A DNA stretch of 64,000 nt from Agarophyton chilense (GCA_030374765.1 JARGXX010000100.1:62001-126000); one strand, 5' to 3'. Positions 1 to 11,019 are shown, numbered from the stretch's first letter. The notes: generated by a model not told the origin, from the sequence alone. Made by a program: numbers and translations.

Positions 1-212
1 GCACGTCCGTAGAGCTGCGATTTAAGCATGATGCCACGGAGAGACTGAGCGATCTTGTTTGAGTTGTTGTCTGGAAGCTTGTCATGAAACGAAGCCCACA
101 GGGACACGGATTTACTATAGTCTTCTTGGTTGCCCTTCCCGTCAGTCCACGGGACGTTCTTGAGATCCCATGAGAAGCGCGGGTGCGAGGGCGTGTTCGA
201 CGAAGAAGTGGG

Positions 213-227
213 TCCTGGGCCCATAAC
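213..227 (-). other. Primer binding site of Copia-0 (initiator tRNA-Met, anticodon arm)
   Basis: On the minus strand the bases GTTATGGGCCCAGGA follow the LTR. They are complementary to the anticodon stem-loop of eukaryotic initiator tRNA-Met (GGGCCCATAAC), the half-tRNA priming known for Drosophila copia. The same site follows the LTRs of Copia-2 and Copia-3. Confidence 0.75.
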
Positions 228-430
228 TAAGTATTGAGCAGTCTTCGGGTACTAGGTGGTATCTGAGGTAGGCTAAGGTATGCGAAGTAGCTGCCACGCA
301 TTAGTCAGATGACCTTGAGGTGCAGCACCTTGTGTTTATATGCTCTCTTAGACAGCCAAGATGTATGTACAATACAAGTAATAAAATTACTAAGCTAAGC
401 GGGTGCAAGTAATATCAGTGCTCTCGTGCA
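228..430 (-). repeat. 5' LTR of Copia-0 (outer end approximate)
   Basis: The inner edge at 228 is set by the primer binding site; on the minus strand the LTR ends ...CTTA just before GTTATGGGCC, as in Copia-2. The outer edge is a guess at 430 or 448, where TCTCGTGCA occurs twice. No partner LTR is in the window to settle it. Confidence 0.5.
334..343 (-). promoter_or_regulatory. Putative TATA box in the Copia-0 LTR
   Basis: The minus strand reads GCATATAAAC roughly 100 bases upstream of the end of the LTR, a normal place for the LTR promoter. Assigned by position and sequence only. Confidence 0.4.
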
Positions 431-879
431 TAATGGTTCTCTCGTGCATCTGTTTGTATTCTGTCGACATACGTAGCGGTCGTCGTGGAGAAGTATCATG
501 TATTGTTCTACTGCCCGGCTCGAACCTTTCTCGAAATAGTTGGCCTGGAAGAGGTCGTTCGACATTGTTCCGTGCACAGCAGCTCTGAGTGGGCGCATTA
601 TCTTTCCTCCTCCAGTTTTTGATAGGCATATCGGTTGTCAGCGTTGACCACGAGTAGTACTTCTGTGATACCTTTTAGGTTGAATCATCGCCACGGTTTC
701 TGCTTGAATCGGCTTGTGCGATGATGCCCAGAAGCAGTTGCAAATTTGAAGCGGAGTTGGAAACACAAATTGGGTTGTTGGGGTTCCTCCACATGCGATC
801 AATACGCCTGAAAAGGGCTGGTTAATCCGATTCGGCTGATTATTATGCCTCAGTAGTGTTCGTTGCGGTTGGCCATGCA

Positions 880-1090
880 AGATCCTCAGTTATTGAAGAT
901 AGGAGTTCCGGGATGCCAACGATTTTTCGTACGGTGTTTCGAATGGAAAGTTGATACAAAATCCCCAGGACCCGTCCTTCTTCTGGGCACATACCACAGA
1001 GGAGGCCCGTTCGGCCGACGAGAGTTCAATGATACCTGCCTCCAACATTAGTTGGACCTCAACGCGTTCTATATCCCTCACCTTGTAACC
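880..1090 (-). pseudogene. Ty3/gypsy reverse transcriptase scrap
   Basis: On the minus strand a short stretch encodes the start of a gypsy RT fingers region: E-x-M-L-E-A-G-I-I-E, A-S-S-V-V and Q-K-K-D-G-S-W. It resembles the RT start of Gypsy-B (about 16560-16700), which reads M-L-E-K-G-I-I-E followed by W-A-S-S-V-V. The DNA between 430 and 880 gives only weak, unassignable frames, probably more of the same old element. Clearly a fossil. Confidence 0.6.
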
Positions 1091-1299
1091 CGCTTTGTAG
1101 TGTACTTGTGTTGTGGTCAGCCGCGTTGCGCAGATGCATCAACCTGATTACAGTACGCAAATATATCGCGCACAAATGCACTGAACTGACTTGGATATCA
1201 CATTGTGCTGCTTATTTGATTCAGCCTTCCACGTAGTGTACCACGCCTCGGTGCCGCTACGTTTACGGTTTGCCTGCGGCGAAGTGCCACGTTTGTCTC

Positions 1300-1332
1300 T
1301 ATAAAAGCTCTCTGACATCTTCAGTCAGGAGC
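1300..1332 (+). promoter_or_regulatory. TATA box and downstream hairpin in the Gypsy-A LTR
   Basis: TATAAAAG lies at 1300-1307. Directly after it GCTCTCTGAC (1307-1316) and GTCAGGAGC (1324-1332) can form a nine-pair stem with one bulged base and a 7-base loop. Gypsy-D has a stem of the same length in the same place with a different sequence (45894-45916). The hairpin would lie at or near the start of the transcript. Confidence 0.55.
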
Positions 1333-1393
1333 ACCAGATCTCAATCAACATGTGTGCCCGATCGACTTGCATCAGTGTTCTCCCGTCCAGAGA

Positions 1394-1398
1394 ACGCT
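1394..1398. repeat. Target site duplication of Copia-1, left (ACGCT)
   Basis: ACGCT sits immediately before the left LTR and is repeated at 6351-6355 immediately after the right LTR. Five bases is usual for copia integrase. Confidence 0.9.
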
Positions 1399-1641
1399 AA
1401 TGTAGAAACGGTGCAGCACAAGAAATGTTGTTCTGTGAGAACAACATTTTTTGTTCTGTGCGCAGCACTACAGACTGCTTGATGTTTTAGGAACTTCATA
1501 GATCTGTCCCCTCCGCAATGCTGGAGGGTGAACGCAAATTGTACTCAACCAGTCATTTCTGGCGATCAGGTTAGGTCTGGGTCTGGCAAGAGTGTTGCAA
1601 CCGACCATTAGATCGCTACCGATTACTACGAACTTTACATT
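1399..1641 (+). repeat. 5' LTR of Copia-1
   Basis: 243 bases bounded by the inverted repeat AATGTA...TACATT. It aligns with 6132-6350 through most of its length; this copy is 24 bases longer. The edges are fixed by the target duplication on the outside and the primer binding site on the inside. Confidence 0.92.
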
Positions 1642-1652
1642 GCTATGGGCCT
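1642..1652 (+). other. Primer binding site of Copia-1
   Basis: GCTATGGGCCT follows the LTR, a slightly diverged form of the initiator tRNA-Met anticodon-arm site seen in the other copia elements here. The gag ATG lies inside it, as in Copia-2. Confidence 0.65.
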
Positions 1653-2330
1653 TTCCAACACGTCAAAGCCTTCCAGACCGCTTTATTCTTGGAACATCCG
1701 TTCTGTGCCGTGAAGTGACGGGAAGGTAAGTCAAGAACGATATGCTGCTGTGGTCCGATTTCGGAAGTCTTTTCATGACAGATTGCCCGATTCGAACAAC
1801 AACAAGATTCCTGACGATCTGCAAGAGAACATGTTGCACTCTCCATTGTACGAATAAGCTGCTGATCTGTGTAGATCCATCGCCGATGATGTCAAACAGT
1901 CAGTAAAGGGAGTTGATGCGATCATCGAAGCTCTTTACCTCCGCGACCCACTCGTTGCAGTTGCAGAAGCATATCACGACTTCATGACGCTCATGAACAC
2001 TCGTAGAAATCCTAAGAAGTCATTCAAAGGCTTTGAGTCGCGTTTTCAAGCTCAAGCTTCAAAGCTTGCGTCTCATGACTCAATCGTGAAGCTATCAGAA
2101 CCAATCTCTGCATTTTCTCTTCTTGGAAATGCTGGAAAAGAGAACAGCGAACGAATCTCTATTCTGACGAACTGTGCACTGATGGACTCTAACTTCTCAT
2201 CTTCTGCATCTGATGGAGATTTCCTGAAAGCTTTTTCATACAAAGTGATTGCTTCTGTCTTGCGACAATGTGACACGATGAAGACGGGCGCATCGAACCC
2301 AAATACTCTGCAGGCTAATTAGGGCCAAGC
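1644..2330 (+). pseudogene. Copia-1 gag region
   Basis: Aligns with Copia-2 gag: the Met-Gly start overlapping the primer site, then D-R-L-P-x-S-N-x-N-K-I, and later L-M-N-T-R-R-N, F-E-S-R-F and V-I-A-S-V-L-R-Q-C-D. This Gag is unlike the UBN2-type Gag of Copia-3. Broken. Confidence 0.8.
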
Positions 2331-2409
2331 TACCAGTGCGAGTTCTTCCAGTAGCTCCGAAAGAATACAGTATCAGAGTATCACACCAGAACAGCTTGCT
2401 GACTACAAG

Positions 2410-2830
2410 GGTAAGACCAGATGTATAATTTGCAAGAAGTATGGCCAATGGAAGGCATATCACAGGAGTGATGGTTCTTTGAAGCAAAGAGTTAGGGCAA
2501 GCGATGAACCCCTTTCCAAGAACAACCAGAAGGACACACTCAAATTCAACATGGCTGAGTGCAAATCTGAGGATAGCGCTTGCACAGGAGATGACCATTT
2601 CATGGGACCACTGCTGGATGATGGTGCTCCATACAGTGGTATATGAGAAAATGAGTTTGATCTAATCAAACCTTGGGTATGCCCAATGTGGAATGGCACA
2701 TTTGACTCCATTCCTGCGTCAATCTCTGACAGACCGTACTGGCAGTACCGGACTGGCGCACACTCGAGCGAACCGAGGAGAATATTAGGTTTAATTCTTC
2801 TCGAAGCGCGTACCACTTAAGGTAGATCAG
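2410..2830 (+). pseudogene. Copia-1 nucleocapsid knuckle and protease region
   Basis: A knuckle-like C-x-x-C-x4 motif near 2430 is followed near 2605 by L-L-D-D-G-A-P-Y-S, at the place of the retropepsin active site. Copia-2 has the same D-D-G-A-P-Y-S, so this spelling is a trait of the lineage. Confidence 0.7.
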
Positions 2831-2989
2831 TGCATATTCGACATTTGATCATTGAGGAATCTTCTCAGTGGGTGATTGGCAAGAACGTCACTCAGCACTG
2901 CAACATCATTCATATCCATAGGAATGTTTTACAATTGCCTAACGATACGAATGGCGTGCCGCAAGGATCGATAGCAATCGTCGATCATG

Positions 2990-4150
2990 ACATGCACAGT
3001 TACATCAGTTTCGACTTGTTCACTTCTCGCGTTCTAGAGGTGACCAATGAAGGCCAGAAAAAATTGTTCTGCGCCACCGCCTCGGTGGAGGACACAGATA
3101 CTCCCGGCCTATGGAAGGAAATTAAAAATGTTGTGGACAAAGTACACAAGCATGTGTGTGGCCATTTTTCTTATTCCGATATTCAGATTCTTTTGCAGAG
3201 AAATGAGCTTTGGAGAGAAAAAGTCAAGAAGTACTTAAAGCAAGTTCTTGAAGAATGCACCAGTTGTAGGACAACTGCCACCCCACAGCTCGCCCGAAAG
3301 GTGTCTTTGAGGTCAATGGCAAAGATATTCAATGAAGTTGTGTGCATGGATCATATGTTTCTCGACGAATATTGTGTGTTTCACACAATGGATGCCAGTA
3401 CACGCTACTCAGCTAGAACTACGGTCGTTTCAACCGCGATGAATGAAACTATGGTTGCATTTGATGGTCAGTGGATCTCCCAGTTTTGGACGCCTATTTC
3501 TGTTTTGTTCGACCCGGCGTTCAACAATAGCCTATTTCATGGATATCTCGGTCATTATGGGATCAAGGCGTGGATAATTCCCCCTCGCAGACATAACAAG
3601 AATATCCTGGAATCCAAACACAGGATTATTAGGGATATCTTTTGCGACTGAAGACTGCATATGCGTCAGAAACTGAAGATTCCCAGCTATTGATTCAACA
3701 GGCGATACGTATATCCAACTATCTTTATTGGAACGACATGCTGTCGGCCCAAGAAATGGCAAAGGGTTATATGAGGCCTGTGTTAGTGGGGAAGCTACCA
3801 GTCGAGATACACGACGAGTTGATCAAGGCGCACGAGGCCTTGAAGGCAAAGCGCAAACTTACATTGATCTTACGTTCTCAGAGTGTGAAGGAAACCCCAA
3901 TATCAGTGGGAGATTTGATCGAGGTGTTCCTGAAGAAGGACAAAGAGAAGAGAGGCCTCTGGACCAATCTGAAGCCTATACTGTCCTACGATCATTATAG
4001 TCGAACATTCACGGTTCCTGGGACAAGTGGTAAGCAGATGCGCGCTGCTATTGAATATGTAAGGCCTGCCATCAATAGAGACGAGTTAGCCAATGCAATT
4101 CAGCAGGTAATCGACGAAATGGACCACAGTGTCAGTGATGCGTTGCAAAG
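2990..4150 (+). pseudogene. Copia-1 integrase region
   Basis: Contains the H-x(n)-H and C-x-x-C zinc-binding part (V-D-K-V-H-K-H-V, then E-C-T-S-C-R) and the core with M-D-H-M-F-L-D-E and the later R-H-N-K-N-I-L-E-S-K-H motif. All align with Copia-2 integrase at about 23000-23800. Broken. Confidence 0.8.
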
Positions 4151-4256
4151 CTTGAGTATGGGATCTGAAGAAGCTTCTGTAGAAGTACCAAGCTCTGCGG
4201 ATGATGGAGAACTTGGGTTGGACTCTTCTTAAGCAGTTTTCGTTCGATTTCCGAGT

Positions 4257-4420
4257 GTTGGCGACTCGACAGAAGTGTATTGGCCACTAGATGCGCGCTA
4301 CTACCCGGGAAAGGTCGCCAGCTACTCACCAAACCAGGATAAGTACACCATTTCCTACGATGATGGGGAACAGGAGTCGCTGAAGCTGGAAGATGAGAAA
4401 TGGAGAAGGCTTTCGTCTGA
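4257..4420 (+). other. Copia-1 Tudor-like module
   Basis: The reading V-Y-W-P-L-D-A-R-Y-Y-P-G-K-V, then I-S-Y-D-D-G-E-Q-E and L-K-L-E-D-E-K-W fits the W-P-x-D-x-x-[FY]-Y-x-G-x-V ... Y-D-D-G-[DE]-x-E-x-L pattern of Tudor-like folds such as that of PDS5. It lies between integrase and RT, where most copia elements have only a linker. Copia-2 has it too (24208-24366). A chromatin-reading role is an inference. Confidence 0.6.
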
Positions 4421-4639
4421 ACAAACTTCTGTTATGGCAAATGAGGTGCAGCTGTCCCCAGGGCAAGAGTTAGAAAGCGCCGAGCGAGATACAGTTGGCG
4501 AGTATTTTTCGATGTTGTGATCTAAGGAGTTTATGCTACATAAGTCTCAAGGACTTCCTGCCTTTCTTACGGAGAACGCTTACAAAAAAAGGAAGAAGAG
4601 TCTTTCAAGAGGGAAGTTCGCGAAGTGCCTGTCACGAAG

Positions 4640-6070
4640 GTCCCCAAGGAAACAAACATTATCACGAGCCCCCTTTTTTCTACAAGGTAAAGAAGTGCGA
4701 TGACGAATCGCTGGTTTTGAAGGCAAGGATCGCACCACACGGAAACAAGGACAAGAGCAAACTCGACTTGAAGAATGACTCTGCTACTTGTCCTCCAGTT
4801 GGTATCAGAATGTTGCTTTCGGTTTCTGTGCTATTTAAGTGGATTCTTGCGAAGAGTGATTGCAAAACAGATTTCCTTCAGACCGGCGATGCTACAAGAG
4901 ATGTTTATGTTATTCCCTCGCGATAATGCTGTGAGCGTAAGAAGTTTTACTGGTTTCTGTGGACTGCTACCTATGGCCTGGTTAACGCCAGCGCCAAATG
5001 GCAGAAGCTAAGTGACAATTTGTTACTCGATCTTGGTTTCAAACAGCTAGTGTTTGTTCCGCAACTGTTCTTTAAGGTTCAAGAAGGGCGGTGGAGTATC
5101 GTCGCAGTGAAGGTTGTTGATGATGTATTGTTTTCTGGGCCGAGACACATTGTGTCAGCAGCAATTGAGCAGATTCAAAAGTCCAACAAGCTAAGAGCGA
5201 TAGTGTATGGTCCAGGAACGTTCAATTTTTACGGACTCACGGTCACACAATTTGAAAACTTCTCTGCATTAGTTCATGCCGAGGAGAAGCTACAGGTATA
5301 CGAAGCTTATCCCATCAAGAGAAATAGAAGGAAACAATATGAAGAGAAGCTATATGATTTGGAATTGGCATCGTTTAGATCAGTGAATAGTTCGCTTGCG
5401 TGGTTAAGAATTGCTGCATCACCATTTCGTGCACTAGCAGCAAGCTATTTGCAGCAGAAAGGACCCGTACCTTTGGTTAAGGACACGATTTGGCAGATAA
5501 ACACACTGCGCGGCTTGAAAAAGCAAGGTATCGCAGTGAACTACAGGCGTCCTATGGACAGAAAACGATACGATCTGTCGATACTCGTCTTTTCTGATGC
5601 TAGCTGTTTCAAAGATCATGGACAATTGGGTACATTGCAGGGCTTCTGATAGGTGTCTTTGAGAAGGATGCACTGTTTCATACACTCTCCTGGGCTTTGC
5701 ATAGGTCCCGTATGCCAGTGAGATTAATTGGCGTGGCTGAGATCCTCGCAACAGGAGAGGCGATTGATGAAGCGAAGGTTTTGGTCCAAGCCTATGAGAG
5801 ACTTCTTGGGATGAAGGTACAGCATTTGGTTGTTGTGAACTCGAAAGATTTGTTTGACACTCTGTCTACATGTTGGAGGGCGAGCGATCGATCGATCAGA
5901 GCGGATGTCAACGTTATTCGCTATAAATTTGAGACGAACAACATCGACCGCATGATCTGGACACCAGGGAAAACAAACATCGCTGATCCGCTAACGAAAC
6001 CAGCTAGTCCACTTTGTCAGACGCTTGAACTATTGCTGTTTACTGGACAGATACCTCTAGATTTTGGACA
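4640..6070 (+). pseudogene. Copia-1 reverse transcriptase and RNase H region
   Basis: RT is recognised by K-A-R-I-A-P-H-G-N, C-P-P-V-G-I-R and F-L-Q-T-G-D, then a V-V-D-D motif at the polymerase site; RNase H by V-F-S-D-A-S and the closing stretch I-W-T-P-G-K-T-N-I-A-D. These align in order with Copia-2. Broken in several places. Confidence 0.85.
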
Positions 6071-6118
6071 ATCGGTTAGTAGATCTTCTAACAGATCAAC
6101 CGGGTGAAAGATTACGGC

Positions 6119-6131
6119 AAAGGGGAAAGTG
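6119..6131 (+). other. Polypurine tract of Copia-1
   Basis: AAAGGGGAAAGTG lies directly before the right LTR, the site that primes plus-strand DNA. Copia-2 has AAAGGGGAGGAA in the same place. Confidence 0.8.
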
Positions 6132-6350
6132 AATGTAGAAACGGTGCAGCACAAGAAATGTTGTTCTGCGCGCACCACTACAGACCGCTTGATGTTTTAG
6201 GAACTTCATAGATCTGTCCCCTCGCAATGCTGGAGGGTGAACGCAACTTGTACTTGAGCAGTCATACCTGGCGATCAGGTTAGGTTTGGGTCTGGCGAGA
6301 GTGTTGCAACCGACCATTAGATCGCTACCGATTATTACGAACTTTACATT
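6132..6350 (+). repeat. 3' LTR of Copia-1
   Basis: 219 bases, AATGTA...TACATT, matching 1399-1641 with about 5% substitutions. It is followed at once by ACGCT (6351-6355), the second copy of the target duplication. Confidence 0.92.
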
Positions 6351-6463
6351 ACGCTGATCTCCTCAGTAGCGTTCCGTATAACAAACCGCCCAAGATCCGT
6401 CAACAAAGCGCATTGACTCTACAGAAGGGAATAGGAATCTGGAATACAGTTTATTCTTAGAGA

Positions 6464-8225
6464 ATGGCTGCATCGAATAATGGAGTTGTCAGCTTCATTT
6501 CCCCACCGAAACTAGAAGCAATTGATCAGCCTGCACTCATCACCTTTGAGACGGAATACGCCACGTATTTTAAGAAGGTAGAAGATGTTAACAAGAACCG
6601 CGAAAAGGCCAAGAAACTCAGTGCTGCGTCTGCCGAAGACTGCATTGACAGTTCTACACTGCATGCTCTCTAAATACTCGGTGAAATTGAAGGTGCAGAT
6701 TCAGTCGAACATGCTACGGTAGAAAAGGTCAGAAAATGGTTTGAGACAGCCTCTACAGTAGCACCGAAGGAAATTTCTGAACGCTTGGACGCTGCATTGA
6801 ACGCAGTAACCTACACCCCAAGCAAATAGGATTCTGGCGGAGGTGTAGCCAACTTCATCCTCGATGTTCTTAAGGATATTGACAAGCAGAATGTTTCCGA
6901 AGTGCTACAGTACGTAGATCTTTCAAGCCATTTTACCAATCGCTTGATAAAAAAATACGAACCCTGGTGTCCTTTGAGAGAGAATCAAGATGAAAAGATC
7001 AGGGTATAAGAAGCCTCAACTGGCTATTATTCGTTTATTCAAAGACGAAGATTTTCAAGTCGCCACTTAAATTCACTTTATTGAAATAGCACGTCTGCGG
7101 ACCGAATTGCGGAATCCCCGCGAGCGTCCTCACAGTTCACGCAAGGAAGGAACGAAATCGAACCGGTATGCCAAGAAGATCCAGAACAAGTCTGAGACCA
7201 CAGCTGATACTTCCGATAAACGCAAGAAAAAGAGAAAGAATTTAGAGTGAACAGACGCATGCCTCAATTCTGATTGCAATCGACAGCATCCTCTGAAGGA
7301 CTGTAGTGATACCTCTCCTGATCGCAAAAAGAGCTCTTTGAATAACATTACAAGCGTAAATCCTCTCAAAGAGCCAAAGCGGTCAGGAATGCCTAAGGCT
7401 ACTGTCTCGATACCTGATTCGGAAGATGGCTGTTTTCGAGTGGCTCTGGAAGACGCTGTGTTCGATGTGGTTCTAGGGGATTCTGGATCCGATTTCATTG
7501 CGATTACGGTTCCAAAATTTGACATATTGTTGTTTGTGAAACCGAAACTGGTTGTAAATCATTTCAAGAAACCTTAAGAGTTTTTTTGGCGCATTCAAGC
7601 TCAACGATAATACCAAGTTTTCTGCCACTCATTTTGTTCTATTATCTGTCACAATTTATCTACCTGGATCAAACATTCTGCTGCGCATCCACGGAGTCGA
7701 GTTTTACGTTGTGGACTAAGACATGGACGAATTATTATTGGGTATCCCTTTTCTGTATTCTATTGGTTTCAAGCTGAAGGTTCATCTTGTTCGTGTGCAT
7801 TCGATGATAAATGACAAGCATGTTGATGAATTAAAACCACAGAAGCTGAAGGTGGCAGTAGCATCATATCATGGGCTTCCGTATGACAATGCCAACGATA
7901 ATCCAATCACACTACCGCAATGCATCTTGGCCGGATTTGGCGCAGACTCAGAGCAGTCATTCAAGATTTCTTTTTCCAAGATACTCTGAGATGAAAGAAG
8001 AATGGTATATCATACGACGTACACACTCGCTCGAAAGCTTTTCTGAAGCAGTACAGAGATGTCTTCTGCATCAACCTTGATAATGACCTCCCTGCAGATG
8101 TTCTGTTTCTGGTGATTACCGCAGTGAATAACGTCAAGCTGCATCCTTCGCCTCAAGAACGATATGCACCTCAGCAGCGCTTGTTCATTTCGAACATGAT
8201 TCAAGAGCTTTTAGTATAGTAACCT
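6464..8225 (+). pseudogene. Gypsy-A gag, protease and start of RT
   Basis: Gag begins near 6464 with G-V-V-S-F-I-S-P-P-K-L-E, parallel to G-V-V-S-T-I-S-A-P-R-L-E at the start of Gypsy-D gag, and continues with L-G-E-I-E-G-A. A retropepsin motif L-G-D-S-G-S-D-F-I-A-I sits near 7470 (Gypsy-D: I-G-D-S-G-A-D-C-I-A-I). The last recognisable piece near 8150-8210, Q-E-R-Y-A-P-Q-Q-R-L-F-I-S, matches the N-terminus of Gypsy-D RT. Many breaks. Confidence 0.75.
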
Positions 8226-8260
8226 AGACAGATGAAGAAATAAATCCACGTGGTGGACAA

Positions 8261-8900
8261 GGATGGTTGTGGGCATACACCGTATACTATAGTGGTTTTC
8301 TAAGCAATTAGCTTTGCTTTTCGCTCATTTAGTATTCTTTGGATAAGAGTAAGTAAATAGGGAAGCGCACCTAAAGTCCACCTCCTCGTGGCCACGTGGT
8401 GAAAAGCGCCACCGAAGGTCGGGCGGCTGGTGAGATATTTATCTCCACCAAGCCTGGCCACTCCTATCACTATTGTAAAGACAAGCACATACAACACTAC
8501 ATTTACCCATTATGGTTTCTACAGTCGACTATAACGGTTAGCCAAGTGTCCTTACGGTTTTCTGGACTCGCGTGCGCTGTGCATGATCGTCTACCAACTT
8601 GGTCTCAGTAACCACGCCGTTCCTGTTGCTCCCTTCAGTAACTGGTACTGCTACAGCCTGCAGGTATCCTCAATCTAATCCTCCTTGGTCGAGCTCATCG
8701 CGTGCTTCCTAGAAACTTCAGGTCTTAGAAAACTTCGCTACTGTTTTTGTTTTTACCATAGTTTGGTTTCCCGATTTATAAACTGGTGTTTAGCATGTTC
8801 GCGAATGGAAAGGGTGGATTTGGAGTTTAATTCGTACCGTTTGCTGAAAAAGTCATTAAAACAGCACCTGCTGACTGATTAGTTTACCTCAATTGAAAAA
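8261..8900. other. Stretch without a recognisable gene
   Basis: About 640 bases joining the end of recognisable Gypsy-A sequence to a gag scrap of another family. The frames present are short and match nothing I know. It may hold a decayed LTR or leader of the downstream scrap, but no repeat partner was found by eye. Confidence 0.5.
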
Positions 8901-10074
8901 ACCTCGAAAAACGCGCCGAGAAGCATCATTAGGGAGCCTAGTACACCAGTCTGTGATCTTCCCCCACGGGGAAGACTTTCACAACCAATCCCAGACAATT
9001 CAGAGGAACTTTTCCGGAAGCCGAGAACCACTCAGGTCGATACGGTAGGTCCACAGACAGAAGGTTTTCCTACAAAAGCCTAACATACCAATGTGATTAG
9101 GCAAAAGGAAGAACCCCTTGGTCACCGTCTGGATATCGATGCAAGTACCCGTGTGTTGGTTGATCGAACCTATCGGAGATTGATGGACCGTGTGTCGGAA
9201 TTTATCATCAACTATCTCGAAAACAAAGTTAGAGTACAAATCGACCAATTATTAATGCTATCCTTACAGAATCATGTGGTTTGCCAACCCGGAGTCCGGG
9301 CAAAAGAAAACATCGTCAAGGTGGAGGCTCAAGACCCTTTTCAGAAACCTCATGGTATTTTCAGTGATCTCCAATCCAACCTTTCAACCTTGCAAACTAT
9401 TTAGAAGCCGCACGACCGAATTCGGGGAGGGCCAGAGCCTGCGGCGAATTAGTGCCAAGGGTATTATTATCTACCGAAACATATTGGTAAAGATGCGCAG
9501 AGGACCATTAGGCGTGATCCTGGTGGTTTAGAGAGGTCATCGAGCTCGGAAGAAAAGCGACAGCGACAACCATCTTGTAAGAAAAAGAAGAAAACCAAAA
9601 GAGCGAAGAGAAAGAATCACCGCTCGGACCATGACTCTTCGAGCTCAGAAACCGAATCTAGTGGGTCAACAAATGAAAACCAAAGAGGTTCGCGGAAACC
9701 CAGGAAGGATTACCGTCGCAGTAAGCGTAAAAACAACCGCAACGGTAATACCAAACGGTATGAATCGTCGGAGTCAAATTCCTACAGCGATTTCAACCTA
9801 AAAGTGATCTTTCCGTTGAACGACCTTTTTGCAAAGACGATCGACTATCACAACTGCAGGCTGGAGAATTAGAGCTCTGATTATACCAAAGAGGTTTCTC
9901 AGAAGATGATTAAGCATCACCGTAAGCTTAGTTTCCAGATGGAGGATACCCGTTTTTCCGGAGATGACCCCATCGCTATCATAGATTTCTTTCAGAGCTT
10001 CAAGATAGCTTGTGACAAAATTCGGTTATCAGAAGGTGCCAAGATGTGGTTATTTCAGTTCTACTTAATAAATC
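8900..10074 (+). pseudogene. Chromo-gypsy gag scrap (Gypsy-B/C family), plus strand
   Basis: A Ser/Glu/Lys-rich low-complexity region at 9540-9760 and then F-S-G-D-D-P-I-A-I-I-D-F-F near 9955 parallel the Gag of Gypsy-B (F-S-G-K-D-P-I-L-I-F-E-F-L) and Gypsy-C (F-T-G-T-D-P-I-L-M-L-D-F-L). It stops abruptly at the edge of the Gypsy-B LTR at 10075, in the opposite orientation to Gypsy-B. Old and broken. Confidence 0.65.
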
Positions 10075-10848
10075 TGTGGTATTCCACTGAAGACTGTAGA
10101 GGTCTTAATGCAGTGGGTATCTACAGAAATAACCGCGAAGAGCGGTCGTCGCCTTGCCAGCGACGGTTTTTAGACAAGAAGAGAGTGTGCGGAAAGTAGC
10201 CAGGTGTGCCTGAACAATGTGGATAATAAGTGTGATCACGAGGCGGATTTCTAGATGCGGTGGTACGTAATGCACACTAGATCGGCTCGACAACACTTGC
10301 GACAACACAAATAACCAGTTAACAGTAGAGAAAACAACAAAGACACAACAGGCACTCATAGAAAGCAGTAGAAAAAGGGCGGGAAATGCGCAACAGTAGA
10401 GGGTATCCTCGGAAAAAGAGCTATAGCTCAGAACGATTAAGAACTGAAACTATAGGTGCCCCTTTGTGGTGAACCACTTTAGGATTTCTTGGACTCATCA
10501 AGATGGTTTTCAGGTTGGTTGGTTGGCCTTCTGCCGTCCTCACATGGGCCTTGCGCCCTTTAAAATGCCAAGAGGCAAAGCAAGTACTATACAGTAATGT
10601 ATACACGTGGCGTGCCACTACACAATTATCTAAATAATTCCAAATAAAATATTTGGTGATGGCACCTTACAGTGTACACTAAATACAGTAGTTCCTATTT
10701 AAATTTCTCCTGTCCAAACCATTCCATTAAGTAATTCTTCTCATAACTTCTCGTAATCAAGTACAGCCCAAGCAATAGCTTATGAATGCCGTATCGCGAT
10801 TTCGTAGTATTTCGAACGGTCGAACTCAGGTGCATCCAGAATGCTTCA
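10075..10848 (-). repeat. 3' LTR of Gypsy-B (left copy)
   Basis: Aligns through its whole length with 20480-21238 plus 26337-26355. On the plus strand it runs TGTGG...GCTTCA. It is followed on the inner side by the polypurine tract. It also preserves the uninterrupted sequence into which Copia-2 jumped in the other copy (CGAACTCAGGTGCATCC near 10820-10836). Confidence 0.82.
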
Positions 10849-10860
10849 TATCCCCCCCGT
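10849..10860 (-). other. Polypurine tract of Gypsy-B
   Basis: On the minus strand the bases ACGGGGGGGATA directly precede the left LTR, the normal place for plus-strand priming. Confidence 0.7.
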
Positions 10861-10889
10861 TAAGAGCGGAGCCACCGCGACGCATTGTC

Positions 10890-10897
10890 TATAAAAG
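10890..10897 (+). promoter_or_regulatory. Putative TATA box for the antisense gene of Gypsy-B
   Basis: TATAAAAG on the plus strand, some 40 bases inside the left LTR and upstream of the antisense gene. It would drive transcription away from the 3' LTR, against pol. Position and sequence are the only evidence. Confidence 0.45.
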
Positions 10898-11019
10898 ATA
10901 TCGCAGAGCGCTTCTCGGGCATTCCGATTCTTCTTTTCGTATCACAACCTTGTGTTTTCCCAATCCACCTTGCGATCATCTCGCTATTCCATCCTTCAAG
11001 CTTTTCTTGTTTCTGACAT

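Larger units (their letters stand above)
1..430 (-). mobile_element. Copia-0: 5' end of a Ty1/copia element, cut by the window edge
   Basis: Read on the minus strand this is an LTR, a primer binding site and the first part of a gag gene that runs off the left edge. The gag start matches the gag start of Copia-2 (21522 onward): both begin Met-Gly-Pro, then a Pro-rich stretch, F-S-W-D, W-x-D-G-K-G-x-Q-E and S-N-K-I, ending in L-K-S-Q-L-Y-G-R. The part visible looks open. Because only one LTR is in view, age and completeness cannot be judged. Family assignment is by direct similarity to Copia-2. Confidence 0.8.
1399..6350 (+). mobile_element. Copia-1: Ty1/copia retrotransposon, complete outline, broken
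   Basis: Both LTRs, a 5-base target duplication, primer binding site, gag, protease, integrase, a Tudor-like module, RT, RNase H and a polypurine tract are present in the copia order. It is the same lineage as Copia-2, to which each part aligns. Length 4952 bases. The LTRs differ by about a dozen substitutions in 219 shared bases (about 5%) plus one short indel, so it is older than Copia-2. The coding region is broken in roughly ten places. It landed in the 5' LTR of Gypsy-A. Confidence 0.93.
1110..8260 (+). mobile_element. Gypsy-A: old Ty3/gypsy element split by Copia-1
   Basis: A plus-strand gypsy relative of Gypsy-D. Its 5' LTR is interrupted by Copia-1 (1399-6350) and resumes at 6356, ending CCGTCAACA at 6405 as the Gypsy-D LTR ends CGTCAACA. 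Gag follows from 6464, then protease and the beginning of RT, where recognisable sequence stops near 8225. No 3' LTR was found. The left boundary is approximate; 1110 is chosen because TGTTG there resembles the start of the Gypsy-D LTR. Heavily broken, many breaks, old. Confidence 0.7.

Noticed and set aside
500-530. tRNA-like T-arm (GGTTCGAGCC on the minus strand)
   Set aside because: The flanking bases do not form a T-stem beyond two pairs and no acceptor or anticodon arm could be drawn.
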